Source of the DNA: CAZHRK01 sp964534555 | GTDB taxonomy: Bacteria; Babelota; Babeliae; Babelales; RVW-14 | Assembly: GCA_964534555.1 (NCBI GenBank) | Contig: CAZHRK010000002.1 | Span: 1 to 64,000 of the forward strand | Direction: 5' to 3' | Length of the DNA: 64,000 nucleotides | In this document: one piece after another, positions 8,503 to 17,774 of the stretch | How the letters are laid out: the number at the start of each line of letters is the position of its first letter | How positions within the stretch are numbered: position 1 is the first letter of the stretch | Position numbers and translations under genes: made by a program | Notes under the pieces: model-generated | Told to the model about the DNA's origin: nothing | The model's database searches: none | The model's input: the letters and a program-made list of their open reading frames with translations, nothing else

Positions 8503-8705
8503 AAGCGTTCCTCAGAATTATTCAATCACTACACATAGTCTTTAGTTTGACTATTTTACTAGGCCCACCTCCTAAACAAAAAAGCCTCGCCACTCGCAGG
8601 GTATTCAATTTGAATTTTTAGCCCGAGCTCGCACAACCCTTATTTTTACGTTACAGTTTGGCGAAAACTTAAAGTTATTGTTTCTTTTTAAGACAGGGAT
8701 TCTTT

Positions 8706-9392
8706 ATGAAAAAACTACTGATTTTTGCTGTGGCTATTTTCGTGCAGCCGCTTTTTTCAGCTAAAGAGATCGAACTTAAGTTTATGCTATCACCCCAGCA
8801 GGAAGCTGTTTTTTCAGCTTGGATAGAGAAAAATGCCTTTTGTAGCGGGGTGCTTGAGCAAAATGAGACATATTTTGACCACCCACAAAAAAGCTTCTTT
8901 ACAGTTAGAAATGATGGCTTTAAAGACTCACAGGGTGCGCTTAGAGTCCGTACTGAGAACGGTGTGTCTACCTGGTGCTATAAATACACTCACAGGGACC
9001 CTGTTACAGGGTGGACCGTATCGCGTGATGAGTGGGAGGTTGGTGTAACTGACCCTGCTGTTGTAAAGGCTATTCTTGAGGGTCTTGGTTATGTAAAAGC
9101 TGTTGAAATGAACAAGCTTCGTACGGCGTACTCATATACCGACAAGCAAGGGGTTGTGTATGAAATTGTTACCGATGTTATTCCTGATATAGGCACTTTT
9201 CATGAAATAGAACTTAAAGGCTTTACAGGCGCTTGTGATGATGGCTATGAGAGTATTAAATCCTTGCTTGCACAAATCGGTCTGCAGAAGTATACACTGA
9301 TTGATCGTAGCTATATTCACATGAAACTTAATCCAGGCTGGGAAAAACGTTCAGACTGGGGTTTTGTAAAGGAAGTGTCGATTGAAAAATAA
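8706..9392 (+). CDS. CYTH-domain protein with signal peptide
   Basis: A 228-residue CYTH (class IV adenylate cyclase/thiamine triphosphatase) domain. The signature ExExK appears as KEIELKF right after a signal peptide (MKKLLIFAVAIFVQPLFSA). Further conserved parts are QNETYFD, ALRVRTENG, WTVSRDEWE, and YEIVTDVIPDIGTFHEIEL, the acidic and basic residues that line the triphosphate tunnel. Members hydrolyse triphosphates or make cAMP; which one applies here is unclear. Export is unusual for the family. It overlaps the peroxiredoxin gene by 11 bases. Confidence 0.82.
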   Translation: MKKLLIFAVAIFVQPLFSAKEIELKFMLSPQQEAVFSAWIEKNAFCSGVLEQNETYFDHPQKSFFTVRNDGFKDSQGALRVRTENGVSTWCYKYTHRDPVTGWTVSRDEWEVGVTDPAVVKAILEGLGYVKAVEMNKLRTAYSYTDKQGVVYEIVTDVIPDIGTFHEIELKGFTGACDDGYESIKSLLAQIGLQKYTLIDRSYIHMKLNPGWEKRSDWGFVKEVSIEK

Positions 9393-9888
9393 GGTATTAT
9401 ATCTGATATGTTTATTAGGGGTGGTTATGTCACTTAATGCACTTACTATTGGCCAACAAGCGCCAGATTTCAGCCTGCTTGATCATGATGGCGTGCAGCG
9501 CACGCTTGCAGATTATAAAGGCAAAACAGTGGTGCTTTATTTTTTCCCTAAATCAGAAACTCCAGGATGTACAAAACAGGCTTGCAGCCTTCGTGATGGC
9601 TTTAAGCAGCTTAAAGATGCAGGTGTTGAGATCCTTGGGGTCAGCTATGATTCTCCTGCGCAGCTTAAGAAGTTTAAGGAGCACCATAACCTTCAATTTA
9701 CGCTTCTTTCTGATTCAAAAAAGAAAGCAGCAAAAGCCTACGGCGCAGAAATGAAGTTTTTGTGGGTTATTCCTCTGCCAATGCCCGCTCGTAAAACTTT
9801 TATTATTAGCCCAAGTGGCACGCTGAAAGCAGTTTTAAGCGATATTGATGTGAAAAAACACGCAGAGCAAATCTTGAGCCTTATTTAA
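9382..9888 (+). CDS. Peroxiredoxin, BCP/PrxQ type, exported
   Basis: A 168-residue thiol peroxidase. After a signal peptide (MKNKVLYLICLLGVVMSLNA) come APDFSL, then TPGCTKQAC with peroxidatic Cys63 and resolving Cys68, the C-x4-C spacing of PrxQ/BCP. It should reduce peroxides outside the cytoplasm. The start is a TTG inside the end of the CYTH gene; GGAAG precedes it and it supplies the signal peptide. An ATG at 9427 would give a cytosolic form. Confidence 0.88.
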   Translation: MKNKVLYLICLLGVVMSLNALTIGQQAPDFSLLDHDGVQRTLADYKGKTVVLYFFPKSETPGCTKQACSLRDGFKQLKDAGVEILGVSYDSPAQLKKFKEHHNLQFTLLSDSKKKAAKAYGAEMKFLWVIPLPMPARKTFIISPSGTLKAVLSDIDVKKHAEQILSLI

Positions 9889-9920
9889 AAAAAGAGCCTG
9901 GTTTTACCAGGCTCTTTTTT
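9887..9920. terminator. Bidirectional terminator between peroxiredoxin and ABC-F genes
   Basis: AAAAAAAGAGCCTGG, loop TTTTA, CCAGGCTCTTTTTT: a near-perfect hairpin with A and T tracts on opposite sides. It can end transcription from both strands and overlaps the ABC-F stop codon. Confidence 0.85.
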
Positions 9921-11805
9921 ATTTGTTAAGCGCTTCCCACTCAGTGGTCACAGCGGTGAGTTCTGTTTTTTTGTTTGTATAGTTTTGTTCTACTTTTTTA
10001 TACGCTTCAGATCCCCACTCATGGTGTGCAAACTGCTCTTGCAGCTGAGCTATCTCATTTTCAAGTTTTGAAATTTTGTTTTCAAGCGCAGCAATCTTTT
10101 TGCGCTTTTCATAATCAGAGGTTGTGGGCTCAGGCGCTTTTTTTTCTTGTTCTTTTGGCGCTACCTTTACCTGCGGCTTAGGGTTCTCTTTTTCTTTTTT
10201 TGCTTCTTGCTCTTTTGCAAAAACAAATGATTCGTAATTCCCTTTATAGCTACGAATTCCTTCAGGTGTGAGCTCAAGAACACGGGTCGCGATTTCATCT
10301 AAGAAGGTTCTATCGTGAGAAACAAACAAAAGGGTTCCGTCAAATGCCTTGATAGCAGAGGCAAGGATCTCTTTAGATTGAAGATCAAGGTGGTTGGTAG
10401 GTTCGTCTAGGAGCAGGAAGTTTCCGTTCGCCAGGAGGACTTTAACCATCGCAACGCGGTTTCGCTCCCCTCCGCTCAGAACGCTGATCTTTTTATCTAC
10501 ATCATCACCAGGAAATAAAAATGCGCCAAGCATGCTGCGCGCACGAATGCGTGAGCCGCTTGTTGTGCATGAGTCTTCAACTTCCCCAAGGACGGTTTTA
10601 TTTTTATTGAGTGTTTTATTTTGATCTTGCTCAAAATAAACAGGTAATACGTTATGCCCAAAGTCAAAGGTTCCAGAAGACTGATTCTCCTTACCCATTA
10701 CGATGCTTAATAACGTTGTTTTACCGACACCGTTTGCTGCTACAAGAGCTACTTTTTCGCCTCTGAAAATATCAAAGTTAACGTCATGAAAGAGCTTTTT
10801 CTCACCGAATGATTTGCTGATATCACGTACTTTGAGCACCACGTCTCCGGAGCGTTGCACTGGCGGAAAGCTAAATTGGACTTTAGGTGGTTTTGGGCCA
10901 ATCTCGATTCGCTCTATTTTTTCAATTTGTTTAAGCATGCTCTGAGCTGTGCTTGCGCGTGAGGCGCTTGCTCTGAATTTATTTACAACTTCCATCTTCT
11001 GCTTAATCTCTTTTTGTTGAGCATTATACGCGCGTTCAAGCAGTTCTTGGTTGTGTTCTTTTTGAACTAAATAATTTGTGTAGTTGCTGTTATAGATCGT
11101 TAGATTGCCGCGCTCTACCTCGTAAATTTTCTTGCAAACGTGGTCAAGGAAGTAGCGATCGTGAGACACGAGTAGAAAGGCAAAGTCAGCAGCTTTTAAA
11201 AAATCCAAAAACCAGCCTTGTGCAACGATATCAAGGTGGTTGGTTGGTTCGTCAAAAAGATAAATATCTGCTTTTTGTAAAAGGAGTTTTGCAAGAACTA
11301 TACGCATTTTCCAACCAACACTGAGTTGGCTTACAGGCGTATCAAATTGTTCTTGCTTAAAACCAAGCCCTGTGAGCATACGCTTAGTGCGAACTTCTGC
11401 TCCAGCTATGTCAAACAGAGAGAGCTCTTGCAAGATGTCTGAATAGCGCTCAACAATAGCATCGTAGTTAGGGTCATCAAGGTCAGAAAGTTTTGATTCA
11501 AGCTCATTTGCTTCAAGCTGAAGCTTTTCTACTTCAGAAAAAGCCGAAAGCGCCTCTTGAAGTATAGTTTTTGAAGACTCTAAGACCACTTCTTGTGGCA
11601 TGTATGCAATTTTTTTACCGCGCTCAAGGCTAATAGTGCCAGCATCGACCTGCTGCATTTTGCTAATAACCTTCAGAAGGGTACTTTTACCTGCACCATT
11701 ATTGCCAACAAGGCCAATTTTATCCCCAGCTTCCACGGTGCATGTGATATTTTTGAAGAGATCGCGTAGCCCAAACGTCAGACTGACATTGTTTAAAAAT
11801 AACAT
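9919..11805 (-). CDS. ABC-F family ATPase, Uup/YheS-like
   Basis: A 628-residue protein with two ABC domains and no membrane segments. The first has Walker A GNNGAGKST (about 34-42), a variant signature LSVGW and FDEPTNHLD; the second has AANGVGKTT, LSGGE and LDEPTNHLD. The charged linker between them is the ABC-F interdomain arm. A lysine/glutamate-rich coiled coil at about 545-628 resembles the Uup C-terminal domain. ABC-F proteins act on the ribosome, relieving stalled translation or giving antibiotic protection. The exact subgroup is not resolved. Confidence 0.93.
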   Translation of the reverse strand: MLFLNNVSLTFGLRDLFKNITCTVEAGDKIGLVGNNGAGKSTLLKVISKMQQVDAGTISLERGKKIAYMPQEVVLESSKTILQEALSAFSEVEKLQLEANELESKLSDLDDPNYDAIVERYSDILQELSLFDIAGAEVRTKRMLTGLGFKQEQFDTPVSQLSVGWKMRIVLAKLLLQKADIYLFDEPTNHLDIVAQGWFLDFLKAADFAFLLVSHDRYFLDHVCKKIYEVERGNLTIYNSNYTNYLVQKEHNQELLERAYNAQQKEIKQKMEVVNKFRASASRASTAQSMLKQIEKIERIEIGPKPPKVQFSFPPVQRSGDVVLKVRDISKSFGEKKLFHDVNFDIFRGEKVALVAANGVGKTTLLSIVMGKENQSSGTFDFGHNVLPVYFEQDQNKTLNKNKTVLGEVEDSCTTSGSRIRARSMLGAFLFPGDDVDKKISVLSGGERNRVAMVKVLLANGNFLLLDEPTNHLDLQSKEILASAIKAFDGTLLFVSHDRTFLDEIATRVLELTPEGIRSYKGNYESFVFAKEQEAKKEKENPKPQVKVAPKEQEKKAPEPTTSDYEKRKKIAALENKISKLENEIAQLQEQFAHHEWGSEAYKKVEQNYTNKKTELTAVTTEWEALNK

Positions 11806-11855
11806 CTAAAAACTCCGTGGCGCTGTATCCAGCAACTTAAAAATCTACAAACAGA

Positions 11856-11890
11856 ATAGTGGCCTCCCACTATGAAAGAGAGGCCACTAT
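11856..11890. repeat. Perfect 11-bp inverted repeat
   Basis: ATAGTGGCCTC at 11856-11866 and its exact complement at 11880-11890, with a 13-base loop. It lies between the ABC-F start and the end of the giant repeat gene. It has no strong T tract, so it may assist termination or stabilise the mRNA end. Confidence 0.6.
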
Positions 11891-11898
11891 ATTACCCT

Positions 11899-11924
11899 AA
11901 AAAAACCAATTTGTTGATTGGGTT
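11899..11924 (-). terminator. Probable terminator of the giant S74 gene
   Basis: Read on the minus strand, a weak AACCCAAT/ATTGGTT stem is followed by about seven T. It is 27 bases past the stop of the 1903-residue gene. The stem has one bulged base. Confidence 0.5.
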
Positions 11925-11950
11925 GTTTGCTAGGGGGTTGTTCTTATTAA

Positions 11951-14900
11951 TTATGATGGCCTGATCAATGTTTTCAGTTCATCAAGCAGAGCTCTAAGCT
12001 CTGATATTTCTCCGTTTTGGCGCTTGTACTCATTCAAAAGTAGGGGGATGAGTAAGTGGTAGCGCACGGTTTCAGGTTGTTTAAGGTCATCATACACAAC
12101 AAGTTCAGGGAAGATTGCCGCAACTTCTTCAGCGATTAAACCGTATTCAAGGTGCTTTTCAAGGTCGTTTTTGTACACAAATTGTACCGGATTAAGCGCT
12201 ATAAGCTTTTCGCTTATGTCTTTGATCTCTGAGATGTCGTCTTTGAATCGTCGTGATGATGTGACTGTTCCTAGTTGTCCGTCGCTGGTTATGTAAACAG
12301 CTACCCCACCAGATACTGTTACACCATTGATCCCTGCAATTGAGCATCCTGTATGAGTTAGCGTTGTTCCCAGTCTTATCATGCCGTTGTCAGAAGTACT
12401 TCCTCTGTTGCCAACCATAATATTATTTTCACCTGATGTAATGCTCACACCTGCATTTTTACCCAGCGCAATATTATTACTTCCTGTTGCTTGGTTGAGG
12501 GCCGCGTATCCTACCGCTGTATTGTCGCTACCTGTATAATTAGAAAGCATAGAAAAGTATCCAAAAGAGCTATTTCTTGAGCCGATTGTATTATTGTACA
12601 GTGCTCTGCATCCAAGTGCGCTGTTAGAGTTTCCATCATCATTAAATGTCATAGCATACGAGCCAACTGCTGTGTTGCCAGAAGCATCATTGCTGTGAAG
12701 CGCATGGTTTCCTACCCCTACGCAGTTAAGATAGCTTTCACCTAGGCTGCCTGCAGAGTACCCAATCATTGTGTTGTATTCACCATACGTGCTTTCGCCC
12801 ATTGCTTTATACCCAACAGCAACGGAACCATTACTGTTTAGGTTTTTTTCAAGCGCGTAGGCGCCTATGGCAACAACGCCTGACAGTGTACTGGTCGCTG
12901 TAAGTGTGTTGTATCCAATTGCTATGTTTTCATCACCAACGGAATTTAGTTTTAATGCATTATTCCCAATAGCTATATTTTTTTCTCCGCTTGTGACGAT
13001 TGACAGGACATCCTCGTTACCAAAAATAATATTGCTCTCATTATTGTTAGATATGATTCTGTTTGTTGTTATATCGCCTTGAACAACAAGGTTTTCATTA
13101 ATTATAACCTCGCCTGCAATCACACATCCTGTGTGGGTGCCGGATGTGCCTAACCTGATCATTTCAGATTCGTTGTAGCTGCCCGGGTTTGCGATATAGA
13201 TGTTATTATTTCCGTATCTAAGAGCAGAGCCAGCGTTATGTCCAACTGCAGCGTTATAACTACCAGATACCGTTGAGCTGAGAGTTTTATGGCCTATTGC
13301 CGTGTTATTTGTACCACTGTAGTTGCTTGCGAGTGCGTAGTTACCAATTGCTACGTTTTCGCTGCCAGTTGAGTTTGTATAGAGACTCGTGTCTCCAACT
13401 GCAATATTCATGCTGCCGCTTGTATTGTAGACCATCGCGCGAGATCCAAAGACGCTGTTTTCCCGTCCAGTTGTATTGTCTTGCATGGAGAAGGCACCCA
13501 CGCAGGTATTATAGTTAGCTACGTTTTTAGTGAGGACTCTATTACCAATTGCTGTGTTTCCTATAGTTGTTGTTGTTTCTGTAAGTGCAGCATAGCCTAT
13601 CGCAGTATTTGCAAAAGCAGTGGTTGCCTTAGTTAACGCTTGTGAGCCTAGAGCAATATTTTCTGATCCAGAGGTTACATTTGTGAGGGTTTTATACCCG
13701 ATGCCAATATTGTCTGTGCCAGTCACGTCTGAAGCAAGGGAATTACTGCCAAGGCCAATGTTGTTTTTAGTATCGCCGATGATAATTGAGTTTGTGGTTG
13801 TTATTGATCCTGTTAATCCAAGTGTTCCAAGTATCTTTGTTGGAGCATGAATAATACAGTTCGTATGGGTTTTGGTTGTTCCTAGGCGTATGGTGCCTGA
13901 TTCGCTGTAGCAGCCACGGTTTGCGATATAGATATTATTATTTCCGTATCTTAGCGCAGAACCTGCTTCGTGACCGATTGCACTGTTATAGCTACCAGAG
14001 AGTGTTGAGCTGAGTGCAGCGTACCCAACTGCTGTGTTGTATGTGCCTGTGTTGTTACTTGCAAGCGCTAGGTTACCAATCGCAACGTTTTCACTACCAG
14101 TTGAGTTGAGATACATTGCTGTATCACCGATAGCGATATTCATGTTTCCTGAGGTATTATACTGTAGCGCGCGGGCACCTAGCACACTATTTTCGCGCCC
14201 TGAGCTATTGTTATACATTGAGTAAGCGCCAACACAGGTATTGTAATTTGCTTTATTATTAAGCAGTACACCATGACCAACTGCTGTGTTTCCGTGTGTT
14301 GTCGTTGTTGTGCTTAATGCGGTATATCCGATAGCGGTATTTGCACCACCCGTTGTGTTTTTAGCAAGAGCAAAAGACCCAATCGCTGTATTCTGGTTAC
14401 CGAGTGTATTATGCTCAAGTGCTCTTGACCCAAGTGCTGTGTTGTCCCTGCCTTGTAAGTTATTTGTAAGTGCCTCAAATCCTACACCCGTGTTGTTATG
14501 GCCAAACGTATTGCTTGTTAAAGCATGTGTCCCGAGTGCTGTATTTTGATAGCCAGTACCTGTCATAAGCAGTGAGTTATAGCCAACAGCGGTGTTTGCG
14601 CTACCTGTCGTGTTTGTGCTGAGCGCTTGGTGCCCAATAGCGGTGTTATACTCGCCGTAGGTGTTTGAAAGTAATGCAAATGATCCAATACCAACAAGGC
14701 CTGAAACTGTTGTTGTGCTGTACAAGCTAAGCTGCCCAAGAGCGATATTACCTGAGCCGGTGGTATTTGACCCTAGTGCGGCAAGGCCAACTCCGACGTT
14801 GCCTGAGCCATTACTACTTGACGCTAAGCAATCCATGCCAACTGCAACGTTATAATCACCAGATGTATTTGATGTTAATGTGTTATATCCGAGTATAACG

Positions 14901-17662
14901 TTTCCATTACCGTTTATTATTTTTCTGCCTGCTTTGTATCCCACAGCTGTATTTTTGCTGCCTGATGTTGTTGCTGCAAGTGCGTTATAACCAATCGCAG
15001 TATTTTCTGTGCCTAGCGTATTTGATACAAGCGCATTGTGACCAATCGCCACCAGGGACGATGTTACCGAATTACAAAGGCTCTTGTTTCCAATTGCTAT
15101 GTTGTAGCATCCCCTTGTGTTTGAGAGCAGCGCTTCGGTGCCGATTGCGATGTTTTCACGGCCAGTACTATTATTTGCAGCGGATAAAACGCCAAGCGCT
15201 GTGTTTGCTGTTCCAGTTGTCGTATTCTCCTGCGCTCTATACCCGATAGCAACGTTAGAGTGTCCTGATGTATTGCTGCTGAGAGCTTTTGCGCTTATTG
15301 CAGTGTTAACAGCGCCCGTTGTATTGACAGCAAGAGTACTTAGCCCGATACCAGTGTTATACCCACCTGAGGCACTGATGTTTACGGCACTTTGACCAAT
15401 TCCAATATTATCAAGGTTATCACCGATGATGAGTCTATTTGTGGTTGTCAGGCTTCCTGTTGTTTTGAGCGCACCAAGAATTGTCGTTGGTGCGTGAATG
15501 ATACAGTTGGTGTGAGTTTTTGTTGTTCCAAGGCGGATAGTCGCTGATTCTTTTGCTGCGCCAAGGTTGCCAACATAAATATTGTTATTTCCGCTTGTTG
15601 CGTGGCTGCCTGCTTTATGACCTAATGCAATATTTGATCTGCCGGTGTTTCCACTGAGAGCAAAGTGCCCAACGGCTGTGTTGCATGATCCTGTTATATT
15701 TGAACCAAGGGCATAGTTGCCGACTGCTATGTTTTCGCTGCCTGTGGTGTTTTGATACATAACACTGTCGCCAACTGTAATATTTTGATTACCTAGCGTG
15801 TTGTTATCAAGTGAGCGTGACCCAACAGCTGTGTTTTCACGTCCTAGTGTGTTTTTTGTAAGGGTATAAGCTCCAACACCTGTGTTGAAATGTGTTGCTG
15901 TTTTTTCAAGCGTGCGGTAGCCCACTGCTGTATTCCCATACATTGTTGTTGAAGATGTAAGTGAGAATGCTCCAACAGCAGTATTTCCAATTCCTGATAT
16001 ATTTTGGCTTAGGGCGCTTGAGCCAAGGGCGGTATTATAATCCCCTGAGTAGTTATCTTGTAGCGCGCTGTGACCGATCCCTGTGTTGTTACTGCCGCTT
16101 GAATTAAAGAGGAGTGAGTTGGTTCCAAGCGCGCTGTTATTTTTACCATTTATATTTGACAGCATCGAGGAGTAACCAACAGCGCTGTTTCCGCTGCCTG
16201 TTGTGTTTGCATTGAGAGCTTGGTATCCAACAGCAGCGTTGTACTGGCCAGATGTGTTTGAGGTGAGTGCAAAGCTTCCCACAGCAACAAGTCCATTCAC
16301 AGTTGTTGTGCTGTACAAAGAGAGTTGCCCAAGTGCGACGTTGCCATTACCTGTTGTATTTAATTTCAGCGCAGCAAGGCCGACAGCCACGTTACCAGAT
16401 CCGGCTGTGTTCGTGTAGAGTGTGTCAAGGCCAAGCGCGGTGTTATAATCACCAATACTATTATTAGTTCCTGCAGAGCAGCCAATAATAGTATTCCCTA
16501 TAGCGTTTACGGAATTTCTTCCAGCAAGATACCCAATTGCAGTATTACTTGCTCCGGCTATATTTTGCTCAAGTGTGCGGTAGCCAAGCGCAGTGTTGTA
16601 GCTGCCTACGGTTGTTGATAACATTGAGTGGTAACCAATAGCAGTATTTGCTGTGCCTGTTGTATTTGCAGTTAATGCTAATGAACCAACAGCAACAAGT
16701 CCTGACATAGTGCTTGTTTGCATAAGTGAGCCAAAACCAAGCGCGACGTTTTCATCACCAGTTTTACTTGATGCGAGCGTAAAGCCACCAAGGCAGGTAT
16801 TACCGCTACCAAATGTATTTTGATAAAGAGCTCCAGCGCCTACACCAGTGTTAAATGTTCCAGTTGTGGTTCCTTTGAGCGAATACCCACCCAGTGCTGT
16901 GTTTGCAAAGCCTATTGTATTTTGAGAAAGAGCTTGCAGACCAACTCCTGTATTCAGTTCTCCTGAAACGTTTCTGGCTAATGCTTCTAGCCCTATTCCA
17001 ACGTTACCTGAGCCGGAATCGTTTGCTTTTAATGCATAAACACCTAGTCCAAGATTGCCAGATCCATCGCCAGCCATTATTGGATGAGTGGTGCTAAAAA
17101 TTCCATCAACAATTAAATTTTTTGTATGTGTATCATTCGCTACAAATATGTTATCAGCTGTGACTGTTGCGCCCTCAAGGCCGCCAGTAGCTATAATATC
17201 TGCGCCAGCGCTAATACTATGTGTTGTTTGAATACTCGCGTTTTTTACGCTGAGTGTGCCGTTAACTGTCACAGGGCCCATCATATTTGCTTGACCTGCA
17301 ATATAACATGCAGTATGTGTTCCCGTTGTGCCGAGCCTGATTGTTTTACTCTCTGCGGGGTAACCTAAATGTCCGATATAGATATTGCTTGAACCTGTTG
17401 TTGAGCGTGAGCCTGCAGTTGCCCCAACGGCAATATTTGAGCTCCCTGTTGTCTTATTCAGAGCTTGATAGCCGACTGCTGTATTACTTGAGCTCGTTTT
17501 CACTTTATTAAGCGCTGCAGAGCCTAAAGCAGTGTTGTTTTTTCCTGAAGAAACTGCTGCAAGTGCGCTTTTACCTAATTTTGTATTTGTTGCGCCATCT
17601 GCATGGTTGATAAACACAAGTGCAGGGACAATGAGTCCCAGTGCTAAAATATAAGACCTCAT
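11951..17662 (-). CDS. Giant secreted beta-roll repeat protein with S74 intramolecular chaperone
   Basis: A 1903-residue protein. Residues 1-24 are a signal peptide. Most of the rest is a short degenerate repeat built on (S/G)xxNTAxGxxAL, 14-22 residues per turn, as in YadA/Hep-Hag heads and phage fibre beta-rolls. Five times the array is broken by a cassette, NNIYxxxxGxxxES-xxIRLGTTxTHTxCxI, followed by a short linker. The cassettes encode near 17290-17390, 15480-15590, 13845-13945, 13110-13215 and 12340-12430. The last 100 residues form a Peptidase_S74 chaperone starting TSSRRFKDDI with the conserved serine. Such domains trimerise the fibre and then cleave themselves off. There is no YadA membrane anchor. 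Likely a secreted or surface trimeric fibre, possibly an adhesin. Confidence 0.85.
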   Translation of the reverse strand: MRSYILALGLIVPALVFINHADGATNTKLGKSALAAVSSGKNNTALGSAALNKVKTSSSNTAVGYQALNKTTGSSNIAVGATAGSRSTTGSSNIYIGHLGYPAESKTIRLGTTGTHTACYIAGQANMMGPVTVNGTLSVKNASIQTTHSISAGADIIATGGLEGATVTADNIFVANDTHTKNLIVDGIFSTTHPIMAGDGSGNLGLGVYALKANDSGSGNVGIGLEALARNVSGELNTGVGLQALSQNTIGFANTALGGYSLKGTTTGTFNTGVGAGALYQNTFGSGNTCLGGFTLASSKTGDENVALGFGSLMQTSTMSGLVAVGSLALTANTTGTANTAIGYHSMLSTTVGSYNTALGYRTLEQNIAGASNTAIGYLAGRNSVNAIGNTIIGCSAGTNNSIGDYNTALGLDTLYTNTAGSGNVAVGLAALKLNTTGNGNVALGQLSLYSTTTVNGLVAVGSFALTSNTSGQYNAAVGYQALNANTTGSGNSAVGYSSMLSNINGKNNSALGTNSLLFNSSGSNNTGIGHSALQDNYSGDYNTALGSSALSQNISGIGNTAVGAFSLTSSTTMYGNTAVGYRTLEKTATHFNTGVGAYTLTKNTLGRENTAVGSRSLDNNTLGNQNITVGDSVMYQNTTGSENIAVGNYALGSNITGSCNTAVGHFALSGNTGRSNIALGHKAGSHATSGNNNIYVGNLGAAKESATIRLGTTKTHTNCIIHAPTTILGALKTTGSLTTTNRLIIGDNLDNIGIGQSAVNISASGGYNTGIGLSTLAVNTTGAVNTAISAKALSSNTSGHSNVAIGYRAQENTTTGTANTALGVLSAANNSTGRENIAIGTEALLSNTRGCYNIAIGNKSLCNSVTSSLVAIGHNALVSNTLGTENTAIGYNALAATTSGSKNTAVGYKAGRKIINGNGNVILGYNTLTSNTSGDYNVAVGMDCLASSSNGSGNVGVGLAALGSNTTGSGNIALGQLSLYSTTTVSGLVGIGSFALLSNTYGEYNTAIGHQALSTNTTGSANTAVGYNSLLMTGTGYQNTALGTHALTSNTFGHNNTGVGFEALTNNLQGRDNTALGSRALEHNTLGNQNTAIGSFALAKNTTGGANTAIGYTALSTTTTTHGNTAVGHGVLLNNKANYNTCVGAYSMYNNSSGRENSVLGARALQYNTSGNMNIAIGDTAMYLNSTGSENVAIGNLALASNNTGTYNTAVGYAALSSTLSGSYNSAIGHEAGSALRYGNNNIYIANRGCYSESGTIRLGTTKTHTNCIIHAPTKILGTLGLTGSITTTNSIIIGDTKNNIGLGSNSLASDVTGTDNIGIGYKTLTNVTSGSENIALGSQALTKATTAFANTAIGYAALTETTTTIGNTAIGNRVLTKNVANYNTCVGAFSMQDNTTGRENSVFGSRAMVYNTSGSMNIAVGDTSLYTNSTGSENVAIGNYALASNYSGTNNTAIGHKTLSSTVSGSYNAAVGHNAGSALRYGNNNIYIANPGSYNESEMIRLGTSGTHTGCVIAGEVIINENLVVQGDITTNRIISNNNESNIIFGNEDVLSIVTSGEKNIAIGNNALKLNSVGDENIAIGYNTLTATSTLSGVVAIGAYALEKNLNSNGSVAVGYKAMGESTYGEYNTMIGYSAGSLGESYLNCVGVGNHALHSNDASGNTAVGSYAMTFNDDGNSNSALGCRALYNNTIGSRNSSFGYFSMLSNYTGSDNTAVGYAALNQATGSNNIALGKNAGVSITSGENNIMVGNRGSTSDNGMIRLGTTLTHTGCSIAGINGVTVSGGVAVYITSDGQLGTVTSSRRFKDDISEIKDISEKLIALNPVQFVYKNDLEKHLEYGLIAEEVAAIFPELVVYDDLKQPETVRYHLLIPLLLNEYKRQNGEISELRALLDELKTLIRPS

Positions 17663-17774
17663 GAAAAACCTTTCTCTACGCCACCGATCAATTACGTTAC
17701 GGCAGTCTAGAGAGAGGCTGTTTTTTCATGCAATCATTCCCTGAAAAAATAAAACGATTGCTGTCCTGGGCTCC

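Noticed and set aside
11856..11890. Inverted repeat as a possible attachment or insertion-sequence end
   Set aside because: No matching copy, target duplication or transposase nearby; a role at the mRNA end is simpler.
12867..17368. Several plus-strand open frames inside the giant repeat gene
   Set aside because: They are antisense shadows of the 1903-residue frame, lack ribosome sites and have repetitive low-quality translations.
12340..17600. Dense periodic repeats that at first suggested a CRISPR or tandem-repeat array
   Set aside because: Units are degenerate, all in one long minus-strand frame, and encode the NTAxGxxAL repeat; there are no identical repeats with unique spacers.
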